DNA from: JAPLIS01 sp963719415
GTDB taxonomy: Bacteria > Babelota > Babeliae > Babelales > Vermiphilaceae
NCBI GenBank assembly: GCA_963719415.1
Contig: OY970383.1
Span: forward strand, 1,351,692-1,415,691
DNA length: 64,000 nucleotides
Direction: 5' to 3'
The translations under genes and the position numbers were made by a program. The notes under the pieces were generated by a model that saw only the letters and a list, made by a program, of their open reading frames with translations, was not told the DNA's origin and searched no databases. Shown here piece by piece: positions 24,855 to 34,082 of this stretch (the first letter of the stretch is position 1; the number at the start of each line of letters is the position of its first letter).

Positions 24855-24884
24855 TTGCTATTTGAAATAGCGATCGTTTATATT
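24855..24884 (+). promoter_or_regulatory. Family promoter box
   Basis: TTGCTA at 24855-24860, TTTGAAA, TATATT at 24879-24884, before the 24998 gene. A degraded version of the GCAA terminator lies just upstream at about 24768-24800. Confidence 0.65.
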
Positions 24885-24997
24885 GAGTAGTATAAAGACT
24901 TTTTTTTGAATAAAAATGTGTGCAATTAGTATGGTTAAAAATAAGGTAAAGATAACTTGGGAAATAAAGTATTAAAAATAATAGAGGAGCTATAATC

Positions 24998-26221
24998 ATG
25001 ATACGTAGAAGAAAAATAGGGGTGTTAGCCTTTGTTTTTATTCTCGCAACTGGATTTTTAAATCTAGATGCAGGTAGGAGCGTCCGTTCTACGCAACTTC
25101 GAAAACCATTACAAAAACCACTTTTATTGCCAAAACAGGCTCCTCAAAACGTAGCTGGGCAGCTTGTGCAAAATAAAGGGTTATGGGAGAGTATCAAAGA
25201 AAAGGGGCCGCAAGAAGGATTGAAATCGTGGTGGTATGGTTCTCAAGCGGTAGAATTAGGCAAAAAGGAAGAAGCTCATAAGTTATTAGAAAGAAATAAG
25301 GTAGCGCTTCTAGCTAAGCATGAAATAGAGAAAGATTTAGAGCAAGAGACTGATCCAAGTAAAAAGGCTTGGTTTAGAAGTCAGTTAGAAACGCTTAAAC
25401 AATTTATTGTAGATAATAAAAAGGCGTTGGGAGCTTTAGGAGCTTTGGCTGTTGCTGCAGGTACGGCTGCTTATTTTGCACGAGCAAAAGGAGAAAAATC
25501 TCCTGAGGGATCGGCTGGACAAGAGCCTGTGTTGAAGCAAGGAGCGCCAGAGAAAGCGATAGATCAAGTAGCTCAAATGCGCGTTAAAAAAATGCCAGAA
25601 ACAAGTCTAGAGTCGCCAGAATCAGTGCGATTAACAGATAAAGAAACACCAACATCATCGTTACCATCTTTACTATCGACAAATCAGTTTCCGGCATCTA
25701 CGTCATCGCTAGCGTCAACAAACGTGCAAGAAAAACCAAGATCAAAGTCATGGACAAGCTTTCTTTTTGCGCCACCAGTATTAGGTCAGCGCTTTCCGTC
25801 TGAGAGACAACAGCAGACCAATTGGGGAGGTGAGCAGGTCAAGGAAAAGCGGCAGTCGCTGGCTGGACAGACAGAATTGCAGCAGCAGGCAGCACAGCAG
25901 CCGTCGAACGTGGAAGAGGGATTGACCCCGCTAGAAGAGAGCCGGCCGAGGTTATTAATAGCAGAAGAGCAAGGACGGCGGGAGCAGGAGCGGCTGGCGG
26001 AACAGGCAGAACAGCAGCCGGTGCAGCAGCGATGGACGCCGCCGGAAGAGATGCGGCGGAGGTTAGAGCAGGAACGGATAGCGAAAGAGGTGGAAGAGCA
26101 GCGGCGAGAAAAAGAAAAAAAGGCTAAGCAGGAGGTAGAAGAAGAAAGTCGACGGCAGAAGGCGGAAAAGCGGTGGGAGAAAGAGCAGTACGCGGTATGG
26201 CTGCAGGAGTCATTCCGCTGA
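24998..26221 (+). CDS. GFLNLDAG-family secreted protein 6, full-length tail
   Basis: Here the protein is 407 residues, with GAGGAGC before the ATG. Leader RKIGVLAFVFILATGFLNLDAG, then TQLRKPLQKPLLLPKQ, the helix KKAWFRSQLETLKQFIVDN and hydrophobic KALGALGALAVAAGTAAYFA. Unlike the two preceding paralogs it keeps an open C-terminal region of about 150 residues, rich in Gln, Arg and Glu (EEMRRRLEQERIAKEVEEQR), a predicted long helix. It shows what the shortened copies have lost. GC content rises toward the 3' end. The function is unknown. Confidence 0.7.
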   Translation: MIRRRKIGVLAFVFILATGFLNLDAGRSVRSTQLRKPLQKPLLLPKQAPQNVAGQLVQNKGLWESIKEKGPQEGLKSWWYGSQAVELGKKEEAHKLLERNKVALLAKHEIEKDLEQETDPSKKAWFRSQLETLKQFIVDNKKALGALGALAVAAGTAAYFARAKGEKSPEGSAGQEPVLKQGAPEKAIDQVAQMRVKKMPETSLESPESVRLTDKETPTSSLPSLLSTNQFPASTSSLASTNVQEKPRSKSWTSFLFAPPVLGQRFPSERQQQTNWGGEQVKEKRQSLAGQTELQQQAAQQPSNVEEGLTPLEESRPRLLIAEEQGRREQERLAEQAEQQPVQQRWTPPEEMRRRLEQERIAKEVEEQRREKEKKAKQEVEEESRRQKAEKRWEKEQYAVWLQESFR

Positions 26222-26367
26222 GAGCTAAATTCTATAGTTAAAGATGACATTTCTATTTCTTGATGGCTACCACGGAAAGAGAATGTGCAACTAGCTTTAT
26301 TATATGTATTGAGTTTTTGTCATTTTATTTAGATACAAACTGTTGAGATTTTAAACAGCTGATATTG

Positions 26368-26397
26368 TTGCTATTTGAAATAATAAGCGTGTATATT
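26368..26397 (+). promoter_or_regulatory. Family promoter box
   Basis: TTGCTA at 26368-26373, TTTGAAA, TATATT at 26392-26397, before the 26500 gene. Confidence 0.65.
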
Positions 26398-26499
26398 TAG
26401 TACTATAAAGACTTTTTTTAATAAAAACGTGTGCAGTTATAAAGGACTTGAAAAGACTTAAGGATATAAAGTATTAAAAATAATAAAAGGAGTGGGGTC

Positions 26500-27534
26500 A
26501 TGATACGTAAAAAAAAAATAGGAGCTTTCGCTTTTGTTTTTATCCTAGCAACTGGATTTTTAAATTTAGATGCAGGTAGAGACGTACGTTCTATGCAAGG
26601 ACAAAAACCTTCTTTGCGACAAGGACAAGCTGCTCAAAATCAGATTGTAGTAACTGAAGGGTTAATTGAGAGTATAAGAGAGAACGGGCTAAGACAAGGA
26701 TTAAAACTATGGTGGAATGGTCCTCAAGTGCTGAAATCAGATAAGGTAGAATCAACTAAAAATGAAGAAGCTCGTAAATTATTAGAAAGAAATGAGGTAG
26801 CGCTTCAAGCTAAGGATGAAATAGAGAAAAATTTAGAGCAAGAGAAAAATGGAAGTAAAAAGGCTTGGCTTAGAAGTCAGTTAGAAACGCTTAAACAATT
26901 TATTGTAGATAATAAAAAGGCGTTGGCAGCTTTGGGTACTTTGGCTGTTGCTGCAGGTACGGCTGCTTATTTTGCACCAACAAAAGGAGAAAAACTGGCT
27001 GAAGGATCTGCAGGGCAAGGAGCAGGATTAGGCCAAGCGGCTCAAACACCAGAAATAGGTTTACAGCCATCAGGGGCAGCTGGCTTAGTGGACAAAGAAG
27101 CACTACCATCATCGCCAGTTTTGCCAACAAACGTGCAAGTAAAACCAACAGGATCAATGTTAGAGCGACGGATAGGGTCTCTTTTTGGGGGACGTCGATC
27201 GTTATCAACAGATCGAACGTCTCAGCTTGAGCAAGGACAAAATAGTAACTGGGTGTCGAGCAAGTCAGTCAATGAGCAACCGAAGACTGAGAAGTTTACG
27301 CCAGAAGAAGTGAAGGTATACCATGAAGGAATTACAAAAGAACAGCAAATAGCGCTGCAAGAAGCGCAGCAAGAAGCAAGAGTGGGACAGATGACACCAC
27401 TATCTCGCACAGGCGAAATAATTACAGAAGTACTTCGTCAAAAGCGGTGGAGGGGGAAGATGATTCCAGAACGGGAAGAAGAAGAGAGAAAAGCGTCGGT
27501 GGCATATTCGCAGGAGGAAGCAGAAAGCTTTTAA
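26500..27534 (+). CDS. GFLNLDAG-family secreted protein 7
   Basis: This copy has 344 residues behind AAAGGAGTGGGG. Leader KKIGAFAFVFILATGFLNLDAG; shared segments KKAWLRSQLETLKQFIVDN and KALAALGTLAVAAGTAAYFA. The segment between leader and helix and the C-terminal 150 residues are its own; the tail contains ERRIGSLFGGRRSLSTDRTS and ends in a charged helix. It keeps the order of family 4-6 proteins: leader, linker, helix, hydrophobic segment, variable tail. The function is unknown. Confidence 0.7.
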   Translation: MIRKKKIGAFAFVFILATGFLNLDAGRDVRSMQGQKPSLRQGQAAQNQIVVTEGLIESIRENGLRQGLKLWWNGPQVLKSDKVESTKNEEARKLLERNEVALQAKDEIEKNLEQEKNGSKKAWLRSQLETLKQFIVDNKKALAALGTLAVAAGTAAYFAPTKGEKLAEGSAGQGAGLGQAAQTPEIGLQPSGAAGLVDKEALPSSPVLPTNVQVKPTGSMLERRIGSLFGGRRSLSTDRTSQLEQGQNSNWVSSKSVNEQPKTEKFTPEEVKVYHEGITKEQQIALQEAQQEARVGQMTPLSRTGEIITEVLRQKRWRGKMIPEREEEERKASVAYSQEEAESF

Positions 27535-27707
27535 GGCAGCGGGAAGCCATGTAAAGAGCTAGTTTATAATATTGGATGGGTCTGGTTTATGTGCATGATA
27601 ACTTTTGTATTATTCGTAAAACTTGAATGGTGATGAGATACATGGTCATGGCTTACGCGGTCCTCATAAAAAAAGCATAAAAAAAAGAATAAAAAAAGGG
27701 TGAGATT

Positions 27708-28661
27708 GTGAGAATAAAAAAAATAGGACCTTTGGCTTTAATGTTAACGCTAGTAACCGGATTTTTAAATCTAGATGCGGGTAGAATGCCTGGTGGGCCG
27801 AGATTTCGCGCAAGCGACCCTCGATCGCACTCAAAAGCAGGTCGTTCTCAAATAACTAAAGAACGGATTAATGAGGCGGTTAAGAGAAATGTCATAATAA
27901 AGTCTATTGGTTCTATTCTCTATGCACATATAGATAAGAGCGAAAAAATGAAACAGATAAAAGAGATGGTATCTATGTTTGATATGACAGCATCGCAGCT
28001 ACAACAATATCAAAAAACACAAGAGAAAAAAGCAATGGAGCTTATTAAAGAGAGTGCAGAACAAGAGAAGAAGGTTAAAGAAGCACAAAAGAAGTTAGAA
28101 GAGATAGAAAAAGGGGGATATAGTTCGTTGGAAGAGAAAAATAAAGCATTGAAAAAAGCTAAAGAAGAATTGGTAAAAGCAAATGCTCAATGGAGTACTA
28201 CCAAGAAAGTTATGGCAGGTCTCACTGCGGTTACTCTTGTTTCAGGTGGAGCGCTTGTTATAGCCGGTGGGATTACAGGATTAGGAACGGTTGGTGCTGC
28301 TTATGCGGTGGGTTCAGGAATATCAACAGCTGCTGCCACGGCAGGCGGAGCGACTATGGCTGCGATAAGTACAGCGATGTCTTGGCTGCCTTGGATTTCA
28401 AAAGGTAAGGCTGCGGTTGATACTGCTCAGCAGCTGCTTAATACAGGAGAACCTAAAAAAACAGTAACACCACCAACACCAACATCAACACCAACATCAA
28501 CGCCAGCACCAACGCCAGTGCCCACAGTGCAAGCGCAAGTACCACAAGCGTCAGCGTCAAAAGGGCAAATGCCAACACCACCACAGCCACCAGTGCAAAA
28601 AGAAGAAACGCCACCAACAACGCGAGGAAGGTATGATCCTAGACGACTCTTCGGGTTGTAG
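27708..28661 (+). CDS. GFLNLDAG-family secreted protein 8, divergent
   Basis: The start is a GTG behind AAGGGTGAG; 317 residues. Leader KKIGPLALMLTLVTGFLNLDAG. The mature part begins GPRFRASDPRSHSKAGRSQI, close to the YRASDPRSRQEIG of family member 1. A coiled coil follows (VKEAQKKLEEIEKGGYSSLE), then a long Gly/Ala hydrophobic region (about residues 165-220) able to cross a membrane twice. The tail is a proline/threonine repeat (PPTPTSTPTSTPAPTPVP). No family promoter box precedes it. The function is unknown. Confidence 0.65.
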   Translation: MRIKKIGPLALMLTLVTGFLNLDAGRMPGGPRFRASDPRSHSKAGRSQITKERINEAVKRNVIIKSIGSILYAHIDKSEKMKQIKEMVSMFDMTASQLQQYQKTQEKKAMELIKESAEQEKKVKEAQKKLEEIEKGGYSSLEEKNKALKKAKEELVKANAQWSTTKKVMAGLTAVTLVSGGALVIAGGITGLGTVGAAYAVGSGISTAAATAGGATMAAISTAMSWLPWISKGKAAVDTAQQLLNTGEPKKTVTPPTPTSTPTSTPAPTPVPTVQAQVPQASASKGQMPTPPQPPVQKEETPPTTRGRYDPRRLFGL

Positions 28662-28797
28662 TTAAATAGCTATTGTTATAGTAATGGTTGGATACATAGT
28701 CTAGATGCGTAATTTTGATAACGCAATTTTATCAGTATAGAGATAATAATGGAGAGATAATATAGGTGGCGTGATAGGGGGAAATTGGGGGTCTGCG

Positions 28798-29406
28798 ATG
28801 CGAATATATTATAGGCGATTATTAGGGTTTGCTTTTATAGCACTAATCAGTCAAGGAATGGTGTGTGCAGTTGAGTATGCAAACTCGAAGGCAGTGACCG
28901 TATCTACACCTAATCAGGCAAGATTAGAAGGGAGACCAGGAGAAGCGCGTACATCATCGATAAGATCGTCAGAGTTTAAGCCGAAATTTGGGGCAGATCT
29001 TAAGAGTCAAGAAAGCCAAGAGGGCGATAGTCTCTTAAAGGGTGGCCTTTCTCCGGGAAAAAAGTTAAAGGGTCTTACGCTTGAATATAAAAATACAATG
29101 AGGGCAGCCGCTGTGGCGGCAACATTTTTAGCTAGTCTTCATCTGGGAAATAAGTTCAGAGCTGCTGTTAGTGATATAATTAAAGAATGGGGGCAAGAGT
29201 CTTCTAGTGTTGGTAGAAAGTTTAGAGAAGACACTGAAGAAAGAGCTAAGCAACTGGTTTCAGAACTACCGAAGCTCATTGTGTATGGGGTCCCAACAGG
29301 TCTTGTTTCGCTTCTGAAACTTGTACGCGCGAGTCCAGAATCTTTGAAACAGGTTGCTGATGCACATACTTCTGGCTCTCATTATAGCTCGTTTGGGTAT
29401 CAGTAA
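28798..29406 (+). CDS. Secreted protein, unknown
   Basis: ATG 28798 follows TTGGGGG; a GTG at 28771 is in frame but lacks a good site. The 202-residue protein has a signal peptide (RRLLGFAFIALISQGMVCA|VEY), a Ser/Arg-rich linker, and helical segments including MRAAAVAATFLASLHLGNKF and a C-terminal LPKLIVYGVPTGLVSLLKLV that is hydrophobic enough to bind a membrane. It lacks the GFLNLDAG leader. No family is recognised. Confidence 0.6.
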   Translation: MRIYYRRLLGFAFIALISQGMVCAVEYANSKAVTVSTPNQARLEGRPGEARTSSIRSSEFKPKFGADLKSQESQEGDSLLKGGLSPGKKLKGLTLEYKNTMRAAAVAATFLASLHLGNKFRAAVSDIIKEWGQESSSVGRKFREDTEERAKQLVSELPKLIVYGVPTGLVSLLKLVRASPESLKQVADAHTSGSHYSSFGYQ

Positions 29407-29453
29407 TATACGTATATATACCAAAATAGGTACTCGCAAAGCAGGCTTAATTG

Positions 29454-29483
29454 TTGCTATTTGAAAATTTTAACTGATATAAT
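29454..29483 (+). promoter_or_regulatory. Family promoter box
   Basis: TTGCTA at 29454-29459, TTTGAAA, TATAAT at 29478-29483: the best -10 of the set. It precedes the 29628 gene, whose protein is not of the GFLNLDAG family, so the box goes beyond simple gene duplication. Confidence 0.7.
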
Positions 29484-29627
29484 AAGAATTATAAAGACAT
29501 AAAAATACAAGAAAAATTATATAAATAATTGGATAATTAAAAGATAATTAAAAGAATAGATGATTAAGAGTAAAAAGATTAGGTGAATAAGTTTGATGTA
29601 GGCGATTTTAAAAAAAGGAGTCTGGTT

Positions 29628-30494
29628 ATGCAAGTGAAAAAAGTTGGATTAGTAGTAAAAATGATAATGAGTCTGTTGGGCTTTGCCCAACTTTTTTGTG
29701 TAATATCAGCAACAGCAGGACAACGACGACCGGTGCAGCAAAGACGAGTGCAACCAGTAAGCAGACCAATGGTGGCATCTCGAGGGCCGGTAGCAAGGGG
29801 AACGGCAGGTCCAAAAGTGGCAATGAGAAGGACGCCTCAACAGCAGACGGCTGATTTTTCTCAGGAAATAAAAAACATTGTTACTGGATCGGGTTCTGAT
29901 GACTCTAAGTTAGCGGCATTGATGCGAAGAATTCCCGCTCCTGTTGGAGTAACAGCGAGATCTGTACCAGCAGCTGGAATAACAGAAATGGAAGCTGAAG
30001 ATGTGGATCAAGAAGAGGTGCCAGCAACAGTACAAACGAGGCAAATTAAGGCAGAACAGGTTGGTTTGTCTGATCAAGAAGCAAAAGATTTGCAGCAAGA
30101 GATTGCAAACGTTAAGCCAAATACGGCAAAAATAGCGGGAACATTAAATAAAAAAATTATGGTTTCAATGTCTTTGGTCTCAAGTATTTTGGCCTACTAC
30201 GCTACCAATAACAACAAAAAAGAAGTGGAAAAATGGAGTAAGAGTTTAGAGGCATTAAAGACCGCACAGCAAAATCTGATGCATAAATTAACCAGTTTAT
30301 CAAAGCAAGATTTTAAAAATATTGATAATGTGGCAACTGCTAGCATGAAAGAAGCTTATGCTATTCAGGATGCTGGTGCAGCGGCAGCAGTAGTGAAGGC
30401 GGTAGATGAGATGAAGCAATCGACAGCTAATCCTGTTGCTAACAATGAGCCACCTTCGGGAGTAGAGTATGTGGGGGAGCCGTTAGAGCTTTAA
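29628..30494 (+). CDS. Secreted protein, relative of the 32118 product
   Basis: ATG 29628 has AAAAGGAG upstream and gives 288 residues. A signal-like segment (MIMSLLGFAQLFCVISATAG) is followed by an Arg/Gln-rich region (QRRPVQQRRVQPVSRPM) and the block MRRTPQQQTADFSQEIKNI...SKLAALMRRIPAP. That block aligns with VRKTPAQKSTDFAQQIQSI...DKLNVLKTFISAP in the 32118 product. A weakly hydrophobic segment (KIMVSMSLVSSILAYYATN) lies near residue 195. The function is unknown. It may be co-transcribed with the following genes. Confidence 0.65.
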   Translation: MQVKKVGLVVKMIMSLLGFAQLFCVISATAGQRRPVQQRRVQPVSRPMVASRGPVARGTAGPKVAMRRTPQQQTADFSQEIKNIVTGSGSDDSKLAALMRRIPAPVGVTARSVPAAGITEMEAEDVDQEEVPATVQTRQIKAEQVGLSDQEAKDLQQEIANVKPNTAKIAGTLNKKIMVSMSLVSSILAYYATNNNKKEVEKWSKSLEALKTAQQNLMHKLTSLSKQDFKNIDNVATASMKEAYAIQDAGAAAAVVKAVDEMKQSTANPVANNEPPSGVEYVGEPLEL

Positions 30495-30551
30495 TGTTAT
30501 TATCTAAAAAATAGAATAAAAAAGAGAGATATAAAAGCGGGAGTTACGATT

Positions 30552-31364
30552 ATGAAGATATATAGTGTAGGTAGTAGATTAATTTTCTTGATCAGTCTGT
30601 TATTCATGGGCGGCCAATTATTTGCTGCAGAGCCAGATATGGCAGAGTTGAGTGATGCGGTTCAGCTGGCCAAAATTAAATTAAGAAGAGCGAATACTGA
30701 ATTGTCTAAAGATCAGGAAGATTCAGACTTGCAAGAAGGATTTAGATTAGCACAAGAAGAGTTGGAAGAGGCAAAATTAGCGTTAAGAGTAGCCCAGAGA
30801 GAGGCTAATAAAAAGAAAGCAGCAAAAGTTCAGAAGCCAGTAGAAAAAGAAAAAGAACAAGAAAAAAGAGAAAAAGTTCCTGCCGTTAAACTTATATCAG
30901 CCCGGCCAAAAGGCCAGGAAAAAGCGGCTACTTCTGAAACAGAACCAACAGGGGTACCTCAAAAACCCATGGATAGTAAAGAGGTGAAAGATGCTGTCAG
31001 AACAGCAGCGCTAAAAGAATTAGCGGATCTTAAGAAAGAGGCAGTAGATACCGGGCTAGGATGGGAAAGATTAAGTAATAGAGCAGGATTTTTTATAGAA
31101 GAAGCTAAAAAGGTTGGGGATAAACTATTTGAGAATAAAGCTAATGAGTATAAAACAGAAGCGGATAAGCTTTTGCCCCGAACGATATGGAGAGATATGA
31201 GTCGAGCAGCAGCGTATGCTACTGGTCCGGTAACAAGTTTATTAAGTGGTGCATCTTCATTGGCAACCAAAGGTGCTGGAGCGGTGAGTGCAGCGGCGCA
31301 AAAGGCTTCAGAAAGCGCTTCTAGTGTGTGGCGTTATTTTGGTGGTTCTTCGAAAAAGATTTAA
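30552..31364 (+). CDS. Secreted helical protein
   Basis: A 270-residue product behind GCGGGAG. A clear signal peptide (RLIFLISLLFMGGQLFA|AEP) is followed by a coiled coil (AELSDAVQLAKIKLRRANTE, LAQEELEEAKLALRVAQREA), a lysine/glutamate linker and a C-terminal helical part ending in an Ala/Ser-rich segment (GAVSAAAQKASESASSVW). It is spaced 57 bp from the preceding gene and 94 bp from the next, on the same strand. No family is recognised. Confidence 0.65.
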   Translation: MKIYSVGSRLIFLISLLFMGGQLFAAEPDMAELSDAVQLAKIKLRRANTELSKDQEDSDLQEGFRLAQEELEEAKLALRVAQREANKKKAAKVQKPVEKEKEQEKREKVPAVKLISARPKGQEKAATSETEPTGVPQKPMDSKEVKDAVRTAALKELADLKKEAVDTGLGWERLSNRAGFFIEEAKKVGDKLFENKANEYKTEADKLLPRTIWRDMSRAAAYATGPVTSLLSGASSLATKGAGAVSAAAQKASESASSVWRYFGGSSKKI

Positions 31365-31458
31365 TTATAGAGAACGAGTAATAAAGATCGTAAGAGAGAA
31401 ATATTAGAATAGAGAGTAATGGAGCGTTATAAGCGCATATAGATAAAAAGGAAATATA

Positions 31459-32075
31459 ATGAAAAGATATAGAGTAACACTGCTTTTTGCCTTATTATTG
31501 TCTGCCAGCATAGGGAATTATCTTGAAGCCTCTTGGGGAGAAAAGAAACTGCTGGGGTGGCTGCTGGGACGATTCTTTATAGCGTAATAGCACAAAAGCT
31601 ACAAGACAGAAGGCAGGCAGGAAAAAAATTAAATGCAGAAAAAGCAAAAGAAAAAGGAAAATTATTATTAAAACAATATCCTGATACTATACAGGATGGT
31701 GTGCTACGACGAATGTTAATGAGGTTTGGGATAATGTCATCTTTTGGTGATTGGTATGGTTTGGAAAATTACATGGCGCCTTGGGTGCAATTTGTTGATG
31801 GTAATAATAATATATCAGAAGAAGCACTGACTGATCTGAAAAGATTGGCAAAACGAGTTGACGAAGGAATTGATAATACATGGACAAACCTCGTGGATGG
31901 TTGGTTTGGGAATGCTAATCCAAAGATAGCTGATGCATTGGCAACACCAGAACAGGTGGCGATGCTAGAAGAGTTTACGAATACGTCAAATGATATTGAT
32001 AATATGGAAACTGGTACGGGGTCTGATACGTCGTCTACTGAGGAGACTGATATAGGGCCTGATACTGCAGGATAA
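31459..32075 (+). pseudogene. Secreted protein gene split by a frameshift
   Basis: ATG 31459, behind AAAGGAAAT, encodes a good signal peptide (KRYRVTLLFALLLSASIGNY) but the frame ends at 31587 after 42 residues. The mature-protein frame (from about 31533: GRKETAGVAAGTILYSVIAQ ... to DTAG, stop 32075) has no leader and only a TTG start. Adding one base near TCTTGGGG at 31531-31537 would join them. It may be a real mutation or a sequencing error. The 180-residue mature part has no recognised family. Confidence 0.6.
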
Positions 32076-32117
32076 GAGTTTTCTCTTTAAAAGCTGAGTG
32101 AAAAGAGGAGTTTGGAT

Positions 32118-33461
32118 ATGCAAAAGCAGAAAGTAGGTGATGTAAAAATGGTAACGCGTACAGTACTTAAAATAAGAGAGCTTAACATAGTAAAGCAGGT
32201 TTTTGAGCGAGCACGAGCATTGTTGCATGCAATAATGCAACAATGCTCATCTTTGAAACTGTTATGGAAACAGAAACGGTCGAAATCGCCAGTGCAGGTA
32301 TTGATGGCGATACTAATGTTAGTGCAAACGTTTTCGGTGGGTACTATTTTTACGGGCAGAGCACGACAAGCAACGTCTCGAACATCGCCCGCAGTAGCTC
32401 GTAAAGCAGCACCAACAGTTCGTAAGACGTCTTCAAGAGTAGTAGCATCGGCGGGCAGAGGGCCGCGAGTAGCAGTGCGTAAAACGCCAGCGCAAAAGAG
32501 TACCGATTTTGCACAACAGATACAATCGATTATTGATGGTTCTGACTCTGATACTGATAAACTTAATGTTTTAAAGACATTTATCTCAGCACCGACTGCT
32601 AAAGCAGGGCAACAAGCAGTAGGACAAGAGACTGAAGAAGGAGGAGTTGCAGAGCAAGATTTGGAAGAGACACAAGGTCAGGATGTGGGCGAATCAAAAG
32701 AAAAAGTTCGTGCACCAGCAGTACCGTTATCACCATCAAGAAGCGTTACTGGAGGTGCTATCTATCCTGCTGATGAATGGCCACAAGTTCTGTTAAGCGT
32801 AATGGATGGGAATGAGATGTTTTTGGCTGTTTCAGATGTGGTGTTAAAGCATTTTAAAGATAATAATAGTAATGAAATTTCCTACACGTTAACAGATGGA
32901 GGCAAAGCACAAGTGAGTACTCCAGATCAGTGGCAAAAAATTAAAGATAAGCTTAATGCGTTTAAAGAAAGATTATTGAAAGAATCAAAAGCTATACCAC
33001 AACAAGTTGTTTATCATCAGTTTGCATACGGTCAAACACTTTCACCTTTGATGGTTGCTCTTTCTAAAGATATTCCTGAATTAACAAAGTTGATTGAAGA
33101 GATGAATGAAAAACAATCGAAGGGTGGTATTACCGTAGCAAAACGAAAAAAAATGTTTCAAGCTGCTCTTAGTGAAGCTGACCAAGGGGGCGACCCAAAA
33201 CAGATTTATTATGATTTGCGGGTAAATGAGCTAGAAGAATTAAAGAAAGGTGAAAAGTGGCGTGAGGTAGCTGATTTAGCAAGAGCCTTAATAGACGCAG
33301 AAAAAAATGAAAAAAAAGCAGAAAATAAAATACCATTTCTTGAAAGAAAAGCTGAGGAGTACTTGAACGAGGCAAATAAAGTTTTAAACACTGGTTTATT
33401 GAGTTTCTTGAAAAATAAGGCTTCTCAATGGGCGAGTTGGGTGAAAAGTTTTGTATGGTAG
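32118..33461 (+). CDS. Secreted or anchored protein with an N-terminal extension
   Basis: ATG 32118 has GAGGAG seven bases upstream; 447 residues. The hydrophobic segment (VQVLMAILMLVQTFSVGTIF) lies unusually deep, about residue 60, after a basic extension whose coding DNA contains a perfect 14-bp hairpin (32215-32248). The following block (VRKTPAQKSTDFAQQIQSII) is shared with the 29628 product. The C-terminal half is helical, with WREVADLARALIDAEKNEKK. It could be a signal anchor with a cytoplasmic N-terminus. The function is unknown. Confidence 0.6.
   Translation: MQKQKVGDVKMVTRTVLKIRELNIVKQVFERARALLHAIMQQCSSLKLLWKQKRSKSPVQVLMAILMLVQTFSVGTIFTGRARQATSRTSPAVARKAAPTVRKTSSRVVASAGRGPRVAVRKTPAQKSTDFAQQIQSIIDGSDSDTDKLNVLKTFISAPTAKAGQQAVGQETEEGGVAEQDLEETQGQDVGESKEKVRAPAVPLSPSRSVTGGAIYPADEWPQVLLSVMDGNEMFLAVSDVVLKHFKDNNSNEISYTLTDGGKAQVSTPDQWQKIKDKLNAFKERLLKESKAIPQQVVYHQFAYGQTLSPLMVALSKDIPELTKLIEEMNEKQSKGGITVAKRKKMFQAALSEADQGGDPKQIYYDLRVNELEELKKGEKWREVADLARALIDAEKNEKKAENKIPFLERKAEEYLNEANKVLNTGLLSFLKNKASQWASWVKSFVW
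32215..32248. repeat. Perfect 14-bp inverted repeat inside a gene
   Basis: GAGCATTGTTGCAT at 32215-32228 and ATGCAACAATGCTC at 32235-32248, with a 6-base loop GCAATA. It lies in the extension coding region of the 32118 gene. Confidence 0.8.
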
Positions 33462-33523
33462 TATAGATGCGTGAAAATGGTTTTTAGGCATGATGTTCTA
33501 TGAAAAGTGGGGAGGTGGAGGTT

Positions 33524-33934
33524 ATGAATATATATAAAATGGGTATGTTAGTAGGTTTGTTATCAATGCTCGGTACGCAGCTTGTCGCAGGTGAAAAGTC
33601 CGAAGATAATTTTTTTGTTGGTCTTGCTAGGCCGCATGTTGAAAATTTTGTTGTTAGAAAAACAATGGGTTTGGCAGCTGCTGCGGTAAGGAGGGGATTG
33701 TATGGGTTGGCAACGAATGAGGGTGCAGCTTTGGCAGGCATCAATCAAGAATCATTCAGTACAATAAAAAAAATGGTGAGTTATGCACAAAATTCTTTAA
33801 GTTTTTTGCAATGGTTAAGTGGGACAAACACTTCGTTACCGATTGTAGGACTATTAGGTCAAAATGCAACTCTTCAGACACTTTTTAAGTATGGACCGGC
33901 AGCATTGGGTGGAATAGGAGGTGCCTTGGGTTAG
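33524..33934 (+). CDS. Small secreted protein
   Basis: ATG 33524 behind GGGGAGGTGGAGG gives 136 residues. Signal peptide YKMGMLVGLLSMLGTQLVA|GEK. The mature part has MGLAAAAVRRGLYGLATNEG, a helix, and a glycine-rich C-terminus (YGPAALGGIGGALG). It is the last gene of the exported-protein island and is followed by a bidirectional terminator. No family is recognised. Confidence 0.6.
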   Translation: MNIYKMGMLVGLLSMLGTQLVAGEKSEDNFFVGLARPHVENFVVRKTMGLAAAAVRRGLYGLATNEGAALAGINQESFSTIKKMVSYAQNSLSFLQWLSGTNTSLPIVGLLGQNATLQTLFKYGPAALGGIGGALG

Positions 33935-34005
33935 CAGTACACAGGAAATGCTTAATGCGGCCTGCTATAGTTGATAAGGTAGGGGTTTTCATGTTAATAA
34001 AATAT

Positions 34006-34041
34006 AATCGGGTAGCGAGCTATTGCTTACTACCCGATTTT
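34006..34041. terminator. Bidirectional terminator
   Basis: AATCGGGTAG at 34006-34015 and CTACCCGATT at 34030-34039 form a perfect 10-bp stem between convergent genes; T and A tracts flank it. Confidence 0.8.
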
Positions 34042-34082
34042 GTGTATCGATTTTTTATTTATTCAAAAACTTTATATAGATT

